64,000 nucleotides of DNA from Rhizobium leguminosarum (lineage in GTDB: Bacteria; Pseudomonadota; Alphaproteobacteria; Rhizobiales; Rhizobiaceae). The position numbers and the translations under genes were made by a program. How positions within the stretch are numbered: position 1 is the first letter of the stretch; every line of letters begins with the position of its first letter. Shown piece after piece: positions 17,836 through 25,580 of this stretch. The DNA is taken from NCBI RefSeq assembly GCF_001652265.1, contig NZ_LWBS01000109.1, positions 310,001-374,000 of the forward strand, in the 5' to 3' direction. The notes below the pieces were generated by a model that saw only the letters and a program-made list of their open reading frames with translations, did no database searches and was not told where the DNA came from.

Positions 17836-19000
17836 CGGAAACAGCCGAAAGCGACTTGCCGGTGATCTGGCTTGCGGCCACCGCATAACCGCCGGCGGCG
17901 CCATCGATGAAATGGATGTGATCGCGCGCGATCGGCGTCGGCACGAAGCAGGTCATCAGCGCTGAGCTTTGTCGATGCAGGCCGTAGCGGGCCACACCCT
18001 TGGCCTGCGCCTGTTGCAGCAGGGTCTCGATGCGCGTCAGGTGTTCGGCGTCGACGTCGATTGTCATCTTCAGCCCGTCGTCGAACTTGCGGAAATCGGA
18101 ATTGTCGGCGACGTCGCGCTTGTAGCGGCGTGCATCGAAGCGGCCGAGCGGAATGCCGAGCCTGTAGCACGCGACCGTGATGCCGAGCTGCAGGAAGATG
18201 AAGAGCTTCTGCCACAACCGCCGGCTGGGCGGCGCGGTGGCTTTGGCCTCGCGATTGATGCCATGCAGCGAGAAGGCAAGGTCCGGACCATCGGCCGGTA
18301 TCGGATGGCTGTCCCTGTTCTGCTCGGTGGTGATGGCGACAATGCCGCTGACGAGCTCTTGAAATTCCCGGCCCGGCCGGCCTTCGCCGGGCACGGCGAT
18401 AATCGAGACGATCTCGCCGTTTCTAGCATCGATCGGGCTCCAGCGGCAGGAGAGACCGGTGAGATCCGGGCGGGTTCCAGCCGGCGCGCGGGCGATGCCG
18501 TAACGGCCGAGCTTCATCTGTCTTTCCGCCCAGCTGGTGCCGCCGCCCCAGAACATCGCATAGGTCACGTAGGGGCTTGCGGAGTAACGCGCGACACGGA
18601 CGTCGAGGCCCTCGGCACGGGTGTCGGCGACCGGCACGATGGCGATGCGCAGCATCAGGTTCAGATCTTCCTCGACCCAGACCTGCGCGGCGGCAAGGGC
18701 GTCGCGCGCCGCCGCCTCCAGCGAACCCGGAAGCGCGATCAGCGCGCCGTCGCCGCCGAAGACGAAGGGATAATCGCCCTTGCCGACGGCATTCAACACC
18801 GCTGAAATGACGCTGGCGCCCGCCATGTTGACGTCCTTGTAACGGCCGGCGCCGATGGCCTGCGTCGAGCCGACGATGTCGGCGAGCGCCAGCACCCATC
18901 CGTCCGGGAGCGGCCGGTAGTTGGCGGCGTCGGTCACGCCCTCGAATTCGCTGAAGAGCGGCACTTCGGCAAAGAAATCTTCGTCGGTCACGGTTTTCAT
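17825..19000 (-). CDS. DUF3095 protein with class III cyclase-like core
   Basis: About 391 residues from the ATG at 19000. The protein matches the DUF3095 family as I know it. The N-terminal half resembles a class III nucleotide cyclase: ALADIVGSTQAIGAG carries the first metal-type Asp, VFGGDGALIALPG the second, and the spacing between them suits the cyclase fold. The rest (RLWQKLFIFLQLGITV, then RYKRDVADNSDFRKFDDGLKM) is specific to the family and contains one possible membrane-associated helix near residue 275. The biochemical activity is not established to my knowledge. It converges with the dehydrogenase and is divergent from the methyltransferase. Confidence 0.8.
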   Translation of the reverse strand: MKTVTDEDFFAEVPLFSEFEGVTDAANYRPLPDGWVLALADIVGSTQAIGAGRYKDVNMAGASVISAVLNAVGKGDYPFVFGGDGALIALPGSLEAAARDALAAAQVWVEEDLNLMLRIAIVPVADTRAEGLDVRVARYSASPYVTYAMFWGGGTSWAERQMKLGRYGIARAPAGTRPDLTGLSCRWSPIDARNGEIVSIIAVPGEGRPGREFQELVSGIVAITTEQNRDSHPIPADGPDLAFSLHGINREAKATAPPSRRLWQKLFIFLQLGITVACYRLGIPLGRFDARRYKRDVADNSDFRKFDDGLKMTIDVDAEHLTRIETLLQQAQAKGVARYGLHRQSSALMTCFVPTPIARDHIHFIDGAAGGYAVAASQITGKSLSAVSVTP

Positions 19001-19224
19001 ATCGTCCAGCTTAGCACAGACCCATGTTGCCACGGCAACGCCAATTCCCATTTACGGCAATCGACTTGGCAAGGTTTCATGTGTTAGAGCCTTTCATGGT
19101 TTCCGGGACGCACGGAAACGCCCTATCTTTTTGTTTTTACGCAATTCCGGACGCAAAACCGCTCTCGCACTTTTGCTGGAATTGCTCCAGGACCGCTAAC
19201 GATTTCATGACGGATATAGATTAG

Positions 19225-19704
19225 ATGAGCCGCCTCGACAGCTTCATTCGCCGGTTGACGGCCCAACGCGACATTCTGAACTCGATCATCGATCTGGTGG
19301 GGGAAATGGAAGGCCCGGTGCTGGAGTTCGGCCTCGGCAACGGCCGCACCTATGATCACCTGCGCGAGAATTTTCCCGGCCGGCGCATTGTCGCCTTCGA
19401 CTGGGAATTGCGCTCCTATTCGGCCTCGACACCGGAGGCAGAAGACATGGTGACCGGCAATATCCGCGACTCCGGCCAGGCCTTCGTCGGCATCGGCGCA
19501 GCCCTTGCCCATGCCGATATCGGCACCGGCCACGACGAGATCGATGCGGTGACGCTGACCTGGCTGCCGCAGCTGATGACCGGCGTGCTCGCCCATAACG
19601 GCATCGCCGTCAGCGGGCTGCCGCTGGAGCATCCCGAGCTGGTGGCGTTGCCGCTGCCGGACGGCATCAAGGAAGGCCGTTATTTCCTCTACCGGCGGAC
19701 GTAA
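19225..19704 (+). CDS. Small class I SAM-dependent methyltransferase
   Basis: 159 residues. Motif I is GPVLEFGLGNGRTYDHL (about residues 31-47), followed by an acidic strand end IVAFDWEL that would bind the SAM ribose. The family is short, about 150-170 aa, and is often linked to surface-polysaccharide or unknown functions in Rhizobiales. The substrate is not predictable. Its 3' end is partly duplicated at 21882-21996 on the far side of the ABC exporter gene. The stop is 32 bp from the convergent exporter stop. Confidence 0.8.
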   Translation: MSRLDSFIRRLTAQRDILNSIIDLVGEMEGPVLEFGLGNGRTYDHLRENFPGRRIVAFDWELRSYSASTPEAEDMVTGNIRDSGQAFVGIGAALAHADIGTGHDEIDAVTLTWLPQLMTGVLAHNGIAVSGLPLEHPELVALPLPDGIKEGRYFLYRRT

Positions 19705-19736
19705 AGGATAGCATCAGCGGTGGTGGCGTTTTCGGT

Positions 19737-21527
19737 TCACGCCACCAGACCCTTGGTGAGTTCCAGAGCCTGCCGTTCGAACAGCCGGCGATAGATACCG
19801 TTATTGAGCCGGATCAGCGCCTGGTGGTCGCCTTCTTCAACGATATTTCCGTTGTCGAAGACCAGCAGCCGGTCCAGCGCGCGCACCGTGGACAGCCGGT
19901 GGGCGATGACCAGCGTCGTGCGGCCGTTCATCAGGCGTTCCATGGCCCGCTGGATCTGCACTTCGCTCTCACTGTCGAGGCTCGATGTCGCTTCGTCCAG
20001 GATCAGCACCGGCGCGTCCGCCAGGAAGGCACGGGCAATAGCGACACGCTGCCGCTCGCCGCCCGACAGCTTGACGCCGCGTTCCCCCACCATCGTCTCA
20101 TAGCCCTTGGGAAGGTCCATGATGAAGTCGTGGGCACTCGCCTGCTTCGCCGCCTGCTCGATCTCGCGGCGCGAGGCGTTCGGCCTGGAATAGGCGATGT
20201 TTTCCGCCAGCGTGCGGTGGAACAGAATGGGCTCCTGCTGCACGATGGCGATCTGGCCGCGCAGGCTTGATTGCTTGACCCCTGCGATATCCTGCCCGTC
20301 AATGCGGATCGCGCCCGAATTGACGTCATAGAGGCGTTGGATGAGCTTGACGAAGGTCGTCTTGCCTGAACCCGAATGCCCCACCAGGCCCACACGCTCA
20401 CCCGGCTTGATGATGGCCGAAAAATCCTCATAAAGCGGGGTGGGATGAGCGCCATACTGGAAGGTGATGCGATCGAAGACGATCTCACCCTCGCCGATCT
20501 TGATCGGCTTGGCGTTGGGCTTGTCCTCGATATCGAGCGGCATCTTGTCGAGCAGCACCAGTTCTTCCATGTCGTTGATGGCACGCTGCAGATTACGGAT
20601 GTCCTGGCCGACATTGCGCAGATAGCCTTGCAGAACGAAGAACATGGCCAGCACGAAGGTGATGTCGCCAGGCGTCGCCAGCCCCTGCCGCCACATCACC
20701 AGGCCCGTTCCCAGAATACCTGCCTGCATGGAAACCATCATGAAGCCCTGAATCGTGCCGCTCAATGTGCCGCGCTTCCAGGTCCGTCGCGTGCGGCTGT
20801 CCCATCTGGCGAGCACCTGACCCAGTCGCGTCTCTTCGCGGCTTTCAGCGCCGAAGGCCTTGACCACCGAATTGCAGCTGATGGCATCCGCCAGTGCGCC
20901 ACCAAGCTTGGTGTCCCAGGCATTGGCAAGCCGTGCCGCGGGCGATACGAAGCCCATGGAAAGCGCCACGGTCACGCCGATATAGATCAGCGACCCCGCA
21001 GCCACGATCAGGCCCATAATCGGCCAGTAGCTGCCGAGCACGATACTGGCGCCGACCAGCATGACGATGGACGGCAACAGGGCGACCAGCAGCAGGTCGT
21101 TGAGCTGGTCGAGCGCCCACATGCCGCGGGTGATCTTGCGTACCGTCGAACCGGCAAAGCTGTTGGCGTGCCAGTCGGTCGAAAACCGCTGCACCTTGTG
21201 GAAACCGTTATTCGTTACATCCGCCATGGTGCGCAGCGTCAGCCGGATGATGCCGTTGAAGATGAACCAGCGCAGTGCCACGCTGGTCAGGCCCAGAGCC
21301 ACGACGATGACGAAGGCGCGCAGCGCCCGGTCAGCCGCATTGCTGCCGGCAATGGCATCGACGATCTGGCCGGAAAACACCGGCACCATGACTTCGGCCA
21401 GCGTGCTGGCAATGACCAGCACAATAATAATGCCCACCAATACAGGCCGATGGCGCCAATGATGGAAAACAAAGCCGAGCACATGGCGATAGGCATCGGC
21501 GCGGAAATCGAGCTTCTTGCGAGTCAT
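19737..21527 (-). CDS. ABC multidrug/lipid exporter (MsbA-like half transporter)
   Basis: 596 residues from the ATG at 21527, preferred over the one at 21566. The N-terminal half is an ABC_membrane domain with six helices; the first is VLVGIIIVLVIASTLAEVMV. The C-terminal half is a complete ATPase: Walker A GHSGSGKTT, Q-loop IVQQEPILFHRTLAENIAY, signature [16 protein letters not shown], Walker B LILDEATSSLD, and switch His in VIAHRLST. It should work as a homodimer exporting lipid or drug-like compounds. All catalytic residues are present, in contrast to the degenerate protein at 1918-4632. A methyltransferase 3' end lies on both sides of it, which suggests insertion or duplication at this place. 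Confidence 0.93.
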   Translation of the reverse strand: MTRKKLDFRADAYRHVLGFVFHHWRHRPVLVGIIIVLVIASTLAEVMVPVFSGQIVDAIAGSNAADRALRAFVIVVALGLTSVALRWFIFNGIIRLTLRTMADVTNNGFHKVQRFSTDWHANSFAGSTVRKITRGMWALDQLNDLLLVALLPSIVMLVGASIVLGSYWPIMGLIVAAGSLIYIGVTVALSMGFVSPAARLANAWDTKLGGALADAISCNSVVKAFGAESREETRLGQVLARWDSRTRRTWKRGTLSGTIQGFMMVSMQAGILGTGLVMWRQGLATPGDITFVLAMFFVLQGYLRNVGQDIRNLQRAINDMEELVLLDKMPLDIEDKPNAKPIKIGEGEIVFDRITFQYGAHPTPLYEDFSAIIKPGERVGLVGHSGSGKTTFVKLIQRLYDVNSGAIRIDGQDIAGVKQSSLRGQIAIVQQEPILFHRTLAENIAYSRPNASRREIEQAAKQASAHDFIMDLPKGYETMVGERGVKLSGGERQRVAIARAFLADAPVLILDEATSSLDSESEVQIQRAMERLMNGRTTLVIAHRLSTVRALDRLLVFDNGNIVEEGDHQALIRLNNGIYRRLFERQALELTKGLVA

Positions 21528-22004
21528 TTTAATCGCTCGGCGCCATGTTCGGCAACCGGTCCTCAAAATAGAGAGTTAGATGGCACAGCCCAAGCGGGAG
21601 ACGAAATGATCCCGTCAGATCAATCGGGCTATGAATTAAGGGAAAACCGCATGTCGGGCGCGCTTGAGGCGGGCCGCGAATGAAAATGACCTAGTGTCGG
21701 GACATTCCGCACGGGAAGGTTTCGATGATTGCTGGCATGCAACGCCTCCCTTGTGTTCGAACTAAAGCGGTGAGCGTTTTGTACCGAAGCAATTCGCCAT
21801 TGCCAAGCGGATATTTGCAACCTTACAGAAAGTGATGCGGAAACGACACACCTTGTGCGCTTGCGAGGTGACGGTTCGGCCGGCCTGCTCGCCCGTAACG
21901 GCAGCGCCGTGTTGGTCTGCCGCTGGAGTACCCCGAGCTTCTGCCTCTGCCTGCCGACGTCAAGGAGGGCCGTTATTTCCATTACCGCAGGACGTACCCC
22001 CCGC
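21528..22004. other. Intergenic region between exporter and Rrf2 regulator
   Basis: Apart from the methyltransferase remnant near its right end, this 477-bp stretch contains the exporter promoter region and no intact gene. Short frames here have no recognisable product. Confidence 0.5.
21882..21996 (+). pseudogene. Decayed 3' remnant of a methyltransferase paralogue
   Basis: This stretch resembles the last 40 codons of the methyltransferase at 19225-19704. Read in two frames it gives GLLARNGSAV and then LPLEYPELLPLP..VKEGRYFHYRRT, against GVLAHNGIAV and LPLEHPELVALPLPDGIKEGRYFLYRRT in the intact gene. There is a one-base frameshift between the two blocks, a 6-bp deletion, and loss of the stop codon. 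Upstream of 21882 I cannot extend the match. It is a dead fragment in the same orientation as the parent. Confidence 0.75.
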
Positions 22005-22460
22005 TCAGGAGGCGCAGGAATAGGATGTGGCCGACAGCGCGGTCAGTTTTGTCTCGAAGTCGGCCGCGATTTTGTCCAGCGTCACGCTGTCCAATCGTCG
22101 CAGCAGCAGGGCCTGGGCCTCCTTCATCGCGTCGCCGAGGGCGATATTCACCGCCTGTTCCACGAGGCATTGCGGCTGATCGTCGGCTGGGCCGATGGCG
22201 AAGAGATGCGGCTCGCCGATGGCGCGGTAGACGTCGAGCAGGGTGATCTCGGACAGCGGACGCACCAGTGTCCAGCCGCCGCCATGGCCTTTTTCGGAGC
22301 GGACGTAGCCCTGTTCGCGAAGGCCGGCCATGGTGCGGCGGACGACGACGGGATTGGTGTTCAGCATCTTTGCAATCATGTCGGAGGTCGCCGATTGCTG
22401 GTGCTTATCCATGTGGATCAGCACGTGCAGCATGCGTGAAAGGCGGCTGTCATTGCGCAT
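22005..22460 (-). CDS. Rrf2 family transcriptional regulator
   Basis: 151 residues from the ATG at 22460, which has AGGAAGAG four to five bases upstream; the frame stays open to 22547 but without a ribosome site. The winged helix is at the N-terminus: RLSRMLHVLIHM, then TSDMIAKMLNTNPVVVRRTMAGL for the recognition helix, and GGGWTLVRPLSEITLLDVYRAI, the classic Rrf2 wing. Only one Cys (PQCLV) follows, so it is not an iron-sulfur Rrf2 such as IscR or NsrR with three Cys. It looks like the YwnA/redox type. It is divergent from the disulfide-reductase gene and probably represses it through the inverted repeat at 22516-22554. Confidence 0.87.
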   Translation of the reverse strand: MRNDSRLSRMLHVLIHMDKHQQSATSDMIAKMLNTNPVVVRRTMAGLREQGYVRSEKGHGGGWTLVRPLSEITLLDVYRAIGEPHLFAIGPADDQPQCLVEQAVNIALGDAMKEAQALLLRRLDSVTLDKIAADFETKLTALSATSYSCAS

Positions 22461-22515
22461 CGGTCTCTTCCTGTCGATCGGGCGGATCATCATCGCAAAC
22501 GGGTCGTAACAAGAC

Positions 22516-22559
22516 AAGTAACATGATGCTTGACGGCGCCAGATCATGTAACTTATGTT
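22516..22559. promoter_or_regulatory. Inverted repeat and promoter between Rrf2 and reductase genes
   Basis: AAGTAACATGAT (22516-22527) and ATCATGTAACTT (22543-22554) form a 12-bp inverted repeat with one mismatch, separated by 15 bp. A possible plus-strand promoter, TTGACG (22530-22535), 18 bp, TATGTT (22554-22559), overlaps the right arm. Binding of the Rrf2 protein here would block transcription of the reductase. The sequence is seen directly; the role is inferred. Confidence 0.6.
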
Positions 22560-22591
22560 GAGTCATGAGTTCAATATCAAGGGAGAGTCCC

Positions 22592-23497
22592 ATGTCGTTC
22601 GAAGTCATCGTCATCGGCGGAAATTTTGCGGGCCTGTCGGCCGCCATGCAACTGGCCCGGGCGCGGCAGCGGGTTCTGCTTGTTGACGCCGGCGCGCCGC
22701 GGAATCGCTTTTCTGAAGCGTCGCACGGTTTTCTCGGCCAGGACGGCCAGACGCCGGCGGCGATCATGCGGGAGGGAAAACGGCAGCTTTCGCTTTATCC
22801 GACCATCACCATCCGCCAGGGGAAAGTCGTCCGGGCGCAAAGCGATGGTGACGCGTTCATTGTCGGCACCGAAGACGGCAGCGAAGAACGAGCCGCGCGC
22901 ATCGTGCTTGCAACCGGCGTTAGCGACACGCTGCCCGAAATCCCCGGCCTGCAGGAGCGATGGGGCCGCTCCGCGCTGCACTGCCCCTATTGCCACGGTT
23001 TTGAGGTCAGTGGCGGCAAGCTCGGCGTCCTTGCAAACCATCCGCATTCGGCCCATTCGGCCATGATGATCCCGGACTGGGGGGCAACGATCTTTTTCAC
23101 CCAGGCGCTGTTCGAGCCCGATGAAGAGCAATTGGTGAAGCTGACCGCCCGTGGCGTCCGGATCGAACGCAGCCTTATCGTCGAATTGTTGGGGGACAAT
23201 CCGAAGCTTGAGGCCGTTCGCCTCGCCGATGGCCGGGTCGTGCCGCTGGACGCCGTGTTCGTCGCGCCGAAAACGACGATGGCGAGCCCAATTGCCGAAC
23301 AGCTCGGCTGCGCCTTCGACGATGGCCCGTTTGGGCCGGTCATCCGGATCGGGGATAACAAGGAAACCACCATCAAGGGTGTCTTTGCCGCCGGCGATGC
23401 GGCAAGCGCCATGCACAATGCCACGCTCGCCTCCGCTTCAGGCGTGCTCGCCGGCGTGCATTGCCATCAATCACTTGTCATGCAGTCGGCGGATTAA
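22592..23497 (+). CDS. FAD-dependent thioredoxin-reductase-like oxidoreductase
   Basis: 301 residues from the ATG at 22592, preceded by AAGGGAGAG; an ATG at 22565 is in frame but less well placed. The FAD-binding motif is VIVIGGNFAGLSAAMQLARA, where GGNFAG departs from the usual GxGxxG. The redox-active pair appears as CPYCHGFE, the form seen in the thioredoxin-reductase-like group that includes bacterial relatives of gliotoxin and holomycin oxidases. The second FAD signature is VFAAGDAASAM. The central NAD(P)-binding motif of true thioredoxin reductases (GGGxSA) is not visible, so NADPH may not be the partner. Its role is probably redox defence or dithiol oxidation under Rrf2 control. Confidence 0.85.
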   Translation: MSFEVIVIGGNFAGLSAAMQLARARQRVLLVDAGAPRNRFSEASHGFLGQDGQTPAAIMREGKRQLSLYPTITIRQGKVVRAQSDGDAFIVGTEDGSEERAARIVLATGVSDTLPEIPGLQERWGRSALHCPYCHGFEVSGGKLGVLANHPHSAHSAMMIPDWGATIFFTQALFEPDEEQLVKLTARGVRIERSLIVELLGDNPKLEAVRLADGRVVPLDAVFVAPKTTMASPIAEQLGCAFDDGPFGPVIRIGDNKETTIKGVFAAGDAASAMHNATLASASGVLAGVHCHQSLVMQSAD

Positions 23498-23747
23498 GTC
23501 AGAAGCAACACCTTCTATCGGTCGAATTCTCGCCGGAAGGTCAGGGACCCTTCACGTCCACCTCGCAGTCCTCGAAGTGAAAATCTCAACGCGTTAAGCA
23601 TCGCTTTTAAAATAATGAGCCGATGCAACCGATTTATTGCAATTTCTACGCTTGAATTGTAGCTGTTTTTCAGCCGGAACTACTATCGTTCGACGACGCT
23701 GGCGAGACAATAGCAGACGCGCAGCAAGCAGAAACGGGGGCATCGAA

Positions 23748-24194
23748 ATGGGGTTTATTGAAGCTGTTGGGACGGCTCTGGTGCAGAAATATGCAACTTT
23801 CTCAGGCAGGGCCTCCCGCTCCGAATATTGGTGGTTTGTTTTATTCTATTTCGCGGTGCTGTTCGCGATCGGAATCGTTTGCCTTGTTACCTCGAGCTTT
23901 TCCGATTTCCGGGACGGAGTTCCGCCACCAGTCGGCCTCCTCGTGTTCATCGGCGGATTGACTTGGCTCGCAATGTTTTTGCCACAAGTAGCCCTTCAGG
24001 TTCGCCGCTTCCATGATCGAAATATTTCCGCTTGGTGGTATCTCGCGGTGTTCGTCGGCGGCTTCGTTCCCTACATCGGTGTCATTGCAGGTATCGCGAT
24101 CCTTGTGATCTGCTTGCTTCCGGGCACGGAAGGTCCGAACAAGTTTGGGCCGGATCCGCTGCGTCCCCAAGCGCGAGCTGAGATCTTTGCCTAG
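23748..24194 (+). CDS. DUF805 membrane protein, copy 1
   Basis: 148 residues. The N-terminal KYATFSGRASRSEYWWFVLFY is the DUF805 hallmark, followed by four hydrophobic segments (residues about 27-47, 63-83, 100-122 and a loop between). Near the end QVRRFHDRNISAWWYL is the second conserved block of the family. The function of DUF805 is unknown; members are small inner-membrane proteins found next to transporters and RDD proteins. The frame is open for 37 codons upstream, but the ATG at 23748 matches the copy 2 start and the family N-terminus. It arose from, or gave rise to, the gene at 24375 by tandem duplication. Confidence 0.88.
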   Translation: MGFIEAVGTALVQKYATFSGRASRSEYWWFVLFYFAVLFAIGIVCLVTSSFSDFRDGVPPPVGLLVFIGGLTWLAMFLPQVALQVRRFHDRNISAWWYLAVFVGGFVPYIGVIAGIAILVICLLPGTEGPNKFGPDPLRPQARAEIFA

Positions 24195-24197
24195 CGC

Positions 24198-24284
24198 ATG
24201 GCCATCCGCAACGTTGGCCTGTTGGCTCTGTTCCTGGGCCACGATTCAGTTTCCGCATCAGCGAGCAACTGTTTGAAGCAACAC
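24198..24284 (+). pseudogene. Truncated 5' copy of the DUF4129 gene
   Basis: It starts MAIRNVGLLALFLGHDS, which matches the intact start MTIRNLGLLAALLLAASAQ at 24825, and ends after about 25 codons in the duplicated leader of copy 2. It is the junction product of the tandem duplication and encodes no complete protein. Confidence 0.7.
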
Positions 24285-24374
24285 TTATTGCAATTTCTAC
24301 GTTTGAATTGTAGCTGTTTTCATCTTAATGACTATCAAGCAAGTGCTTGAATCAGCATAAATGGGGGCATTGAA
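24285..24374 (+). repeat. Duplicated leader of the second DUF805 gene
   Basis: Bases 24285-24322 repeat 23634-23672 with about one difference besides a shortened T run, and again lead to GAAATGGGGTTTA at the gene start. Because promoter-like sequence was copied with the gene, both DUF805 genes may be expressed. Confidence 0.75.
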
Positions 24375-24821
24375 ATGGGGTTTACTGAAGCTGTTCGGAC
24401 AGTTTTAACGCAGAAGTACGCAACCTTCTCCGGCAGGGCATCCCGCTCGGAATATTGGTGGTTTGTGCTGTTCTATACCTTGGTAGGGCTCGCGCTTGTA
24501 ATTTTGGCTTTGGCGGTAGGCGCCTTTTCCGACCAACAGGGTGGAGTTTCGTCAGCGGTGGTCGCCATCATGGTGATCGGCGGATTGTTTGGACTTGCAA
24601 TCTTTTTACCAATATTATCCCTTCAGGTTCGCCGTTTCCACGATCGCGACATTTCCGGTTGGTGGTATCTCGCGCTGATCGTCTTGGGCATGGTTCCCTA
24701 TATCGGTACCATCACGGGTCTCGCGATCACGGTTATTTCCGTAATGAGGGGCACGGATGGTCCGAACAGGTTCGGGCCGGATCCGCTGCGTTCCGAAGCG
24801 AGAGCAGAGGTCTTTGCCTAG
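24375..24821 (+). CDS. DUF805 membrane protein, copy 2
   Basis: 148 residues with the same layout as copy 1: KYATFSGRASRSEYWWFVLFY at the N-terminus, four hydrophobic segments, and QVRRFHDRDISGWWYL near residue 90. The two proteins are about 65-70 percent alike by eye, with the most change in the second hydrophobic segment. So the duplication is not recent, or the copies have diverged in use. The stop is followed three bases later by the DUF4129 start, which joins it to the downstream operon. Confidence 0.88.
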   Translation: MGFTEAVRTVLTQKYATFSGRASRSEYWWFVLFYTLVGLALVILALAVGAFSDQQGGVSSAVVAIMVIGGLFGLAIFLPILSLQVRRFHDRDISGWWYLALIVLGMVPYIGTITGLAITVISVMRGTDGPNRFGPDPLRSEARAEVFA

Positions 24822-24824
24822 AGA

Positions 24825-25580
24825 ATGACCATCCGCAATCTCGGCCTGCTGGCGGCTCTGTTGCTCGCCGCCTCGGCTCAGTTTCCGCCCGCACAAGCGC
24901 AAGACAGCGACAGTCAGCAGGTTGGGCGCGGCGATCATCAAAAGAGCGCCGTCGGAGCCGAGTATGCCGCGCAGTGCCAGCAGAACGGATTACGCTGCAC
25001 GCTCGTCTATGATGATGCCTCTGCCAAAGACCAGCCAGTATCGAATACGACATCGTCATCGCCACAACGCAAGCCGTTGATGAGCCCGCGGGAGCCGGTC
25101 GTCAACGGTCCTCTGGCGGTTGCTGTCGTGCTTGTCGGTCTCATCGTGGTCATCGGCTTGTGGATACGCTTCGGAAATGGCGGTGTCTTGCTCTCGTCTG
25201 CTCCACGCGACATCAAGCGGCAGGGGGAGGCGCCGGAAAGCTGGCGCACATCAGCAGCCGAGGCAGAGGAAAAACCGAGCGACTTCCTGCAACGCATTGC
25301 CGCCATGGCGGATCGCAGGCAGGCGCTTGTCCTGCTGCTCAGACATTGCCTGCTGCACGCGGCTGATGTGACGGGAACACGGCTTTTTCGCTCGGACACG
25401 GAACGAGCCGTTTTCGCCCGCCTGCCGGAAAACATGCCCGACCGCGATCGGCTTGAAAATTTTCTGACCGCAGTGGAACTCGTTCACTACGGCGGCCGCA
25501 CGCTCGCGGAAAGCCATTTCGGCGTCCTTCTGACGACCGCGCGCGGCTTGCTGTCATCAGGCAGAGTGGCCAATGCGTAA
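24825..25580 (+). CDS. DUF4129 domain protein
   Basis: 251 residues. A signal-like segment (LGLLAALLLAASAQFPPAQAQ) is followed by a Ser/Gln-rich periplasmic part with two Cys, then a membrane helix (AVAVVLVGLIVVIGLWI, about 98-115), and a cytoplasmic C-terminal domain. There RQALVLLLRHCLLHAADVTG and LVHYGGRTLAESHF match the DUF4129 pattern. This family accompanies MoxR/DUF58 operons and may form a complex with them in the membrane. No enzymatic role is known. It overlaps the DUF4350 gene by 8 bp. Confidence 0.8.
   Translation: MTIRNLGLLAALLLAASAQFPPAQAQDSDSQQVGRGDHQKSAVGAEYAAQCQQNGLRCTLVYDDASAKDQPVSNTTSSSPQRKPLMSPREPVVNGPLAVAVVLVGLIVVIGLWIRFGNGGVLLSSAPRDIKRQGEAPESWRTSAAEAEEKPSDFLQRIAAMADRRQALVLLLRHCLLHAADVTGTRLFRSDTERAVFARLPENMPDRDRLENFLTAVELVHYGGRTLAESHFGVLLTTARGLLSSGRVANA

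Larger units (their letters stand above)
23634..24284 (+). repeat. First copy of a roughly 650-bp tandem duplication
   Basis: The sequence from TTATTGCAATTTCTACGCTT at 23634 onward recurs from 24285. The leader (about 38 bp, near identical), the DUF805 gene and the beginning of the next gene are all present in both units. Copy 1 ends in a truncated version of the DUF4129 gene start. Confidence 0.8.

Noticed and set aside
20376..21683. Long plus-strand frame opposite the MsbA-like exporter
   Set aside because: Antisense to a complete ABC exporter with all motifs; low-complexity His/Gln/Arg composition.
23498..23747. Possible tRNA or small RNA between the reductase and DUF805 genes
   Set aside because: No cloverleaf or conserved T-loop was found; the region contains the duplicated leader only.
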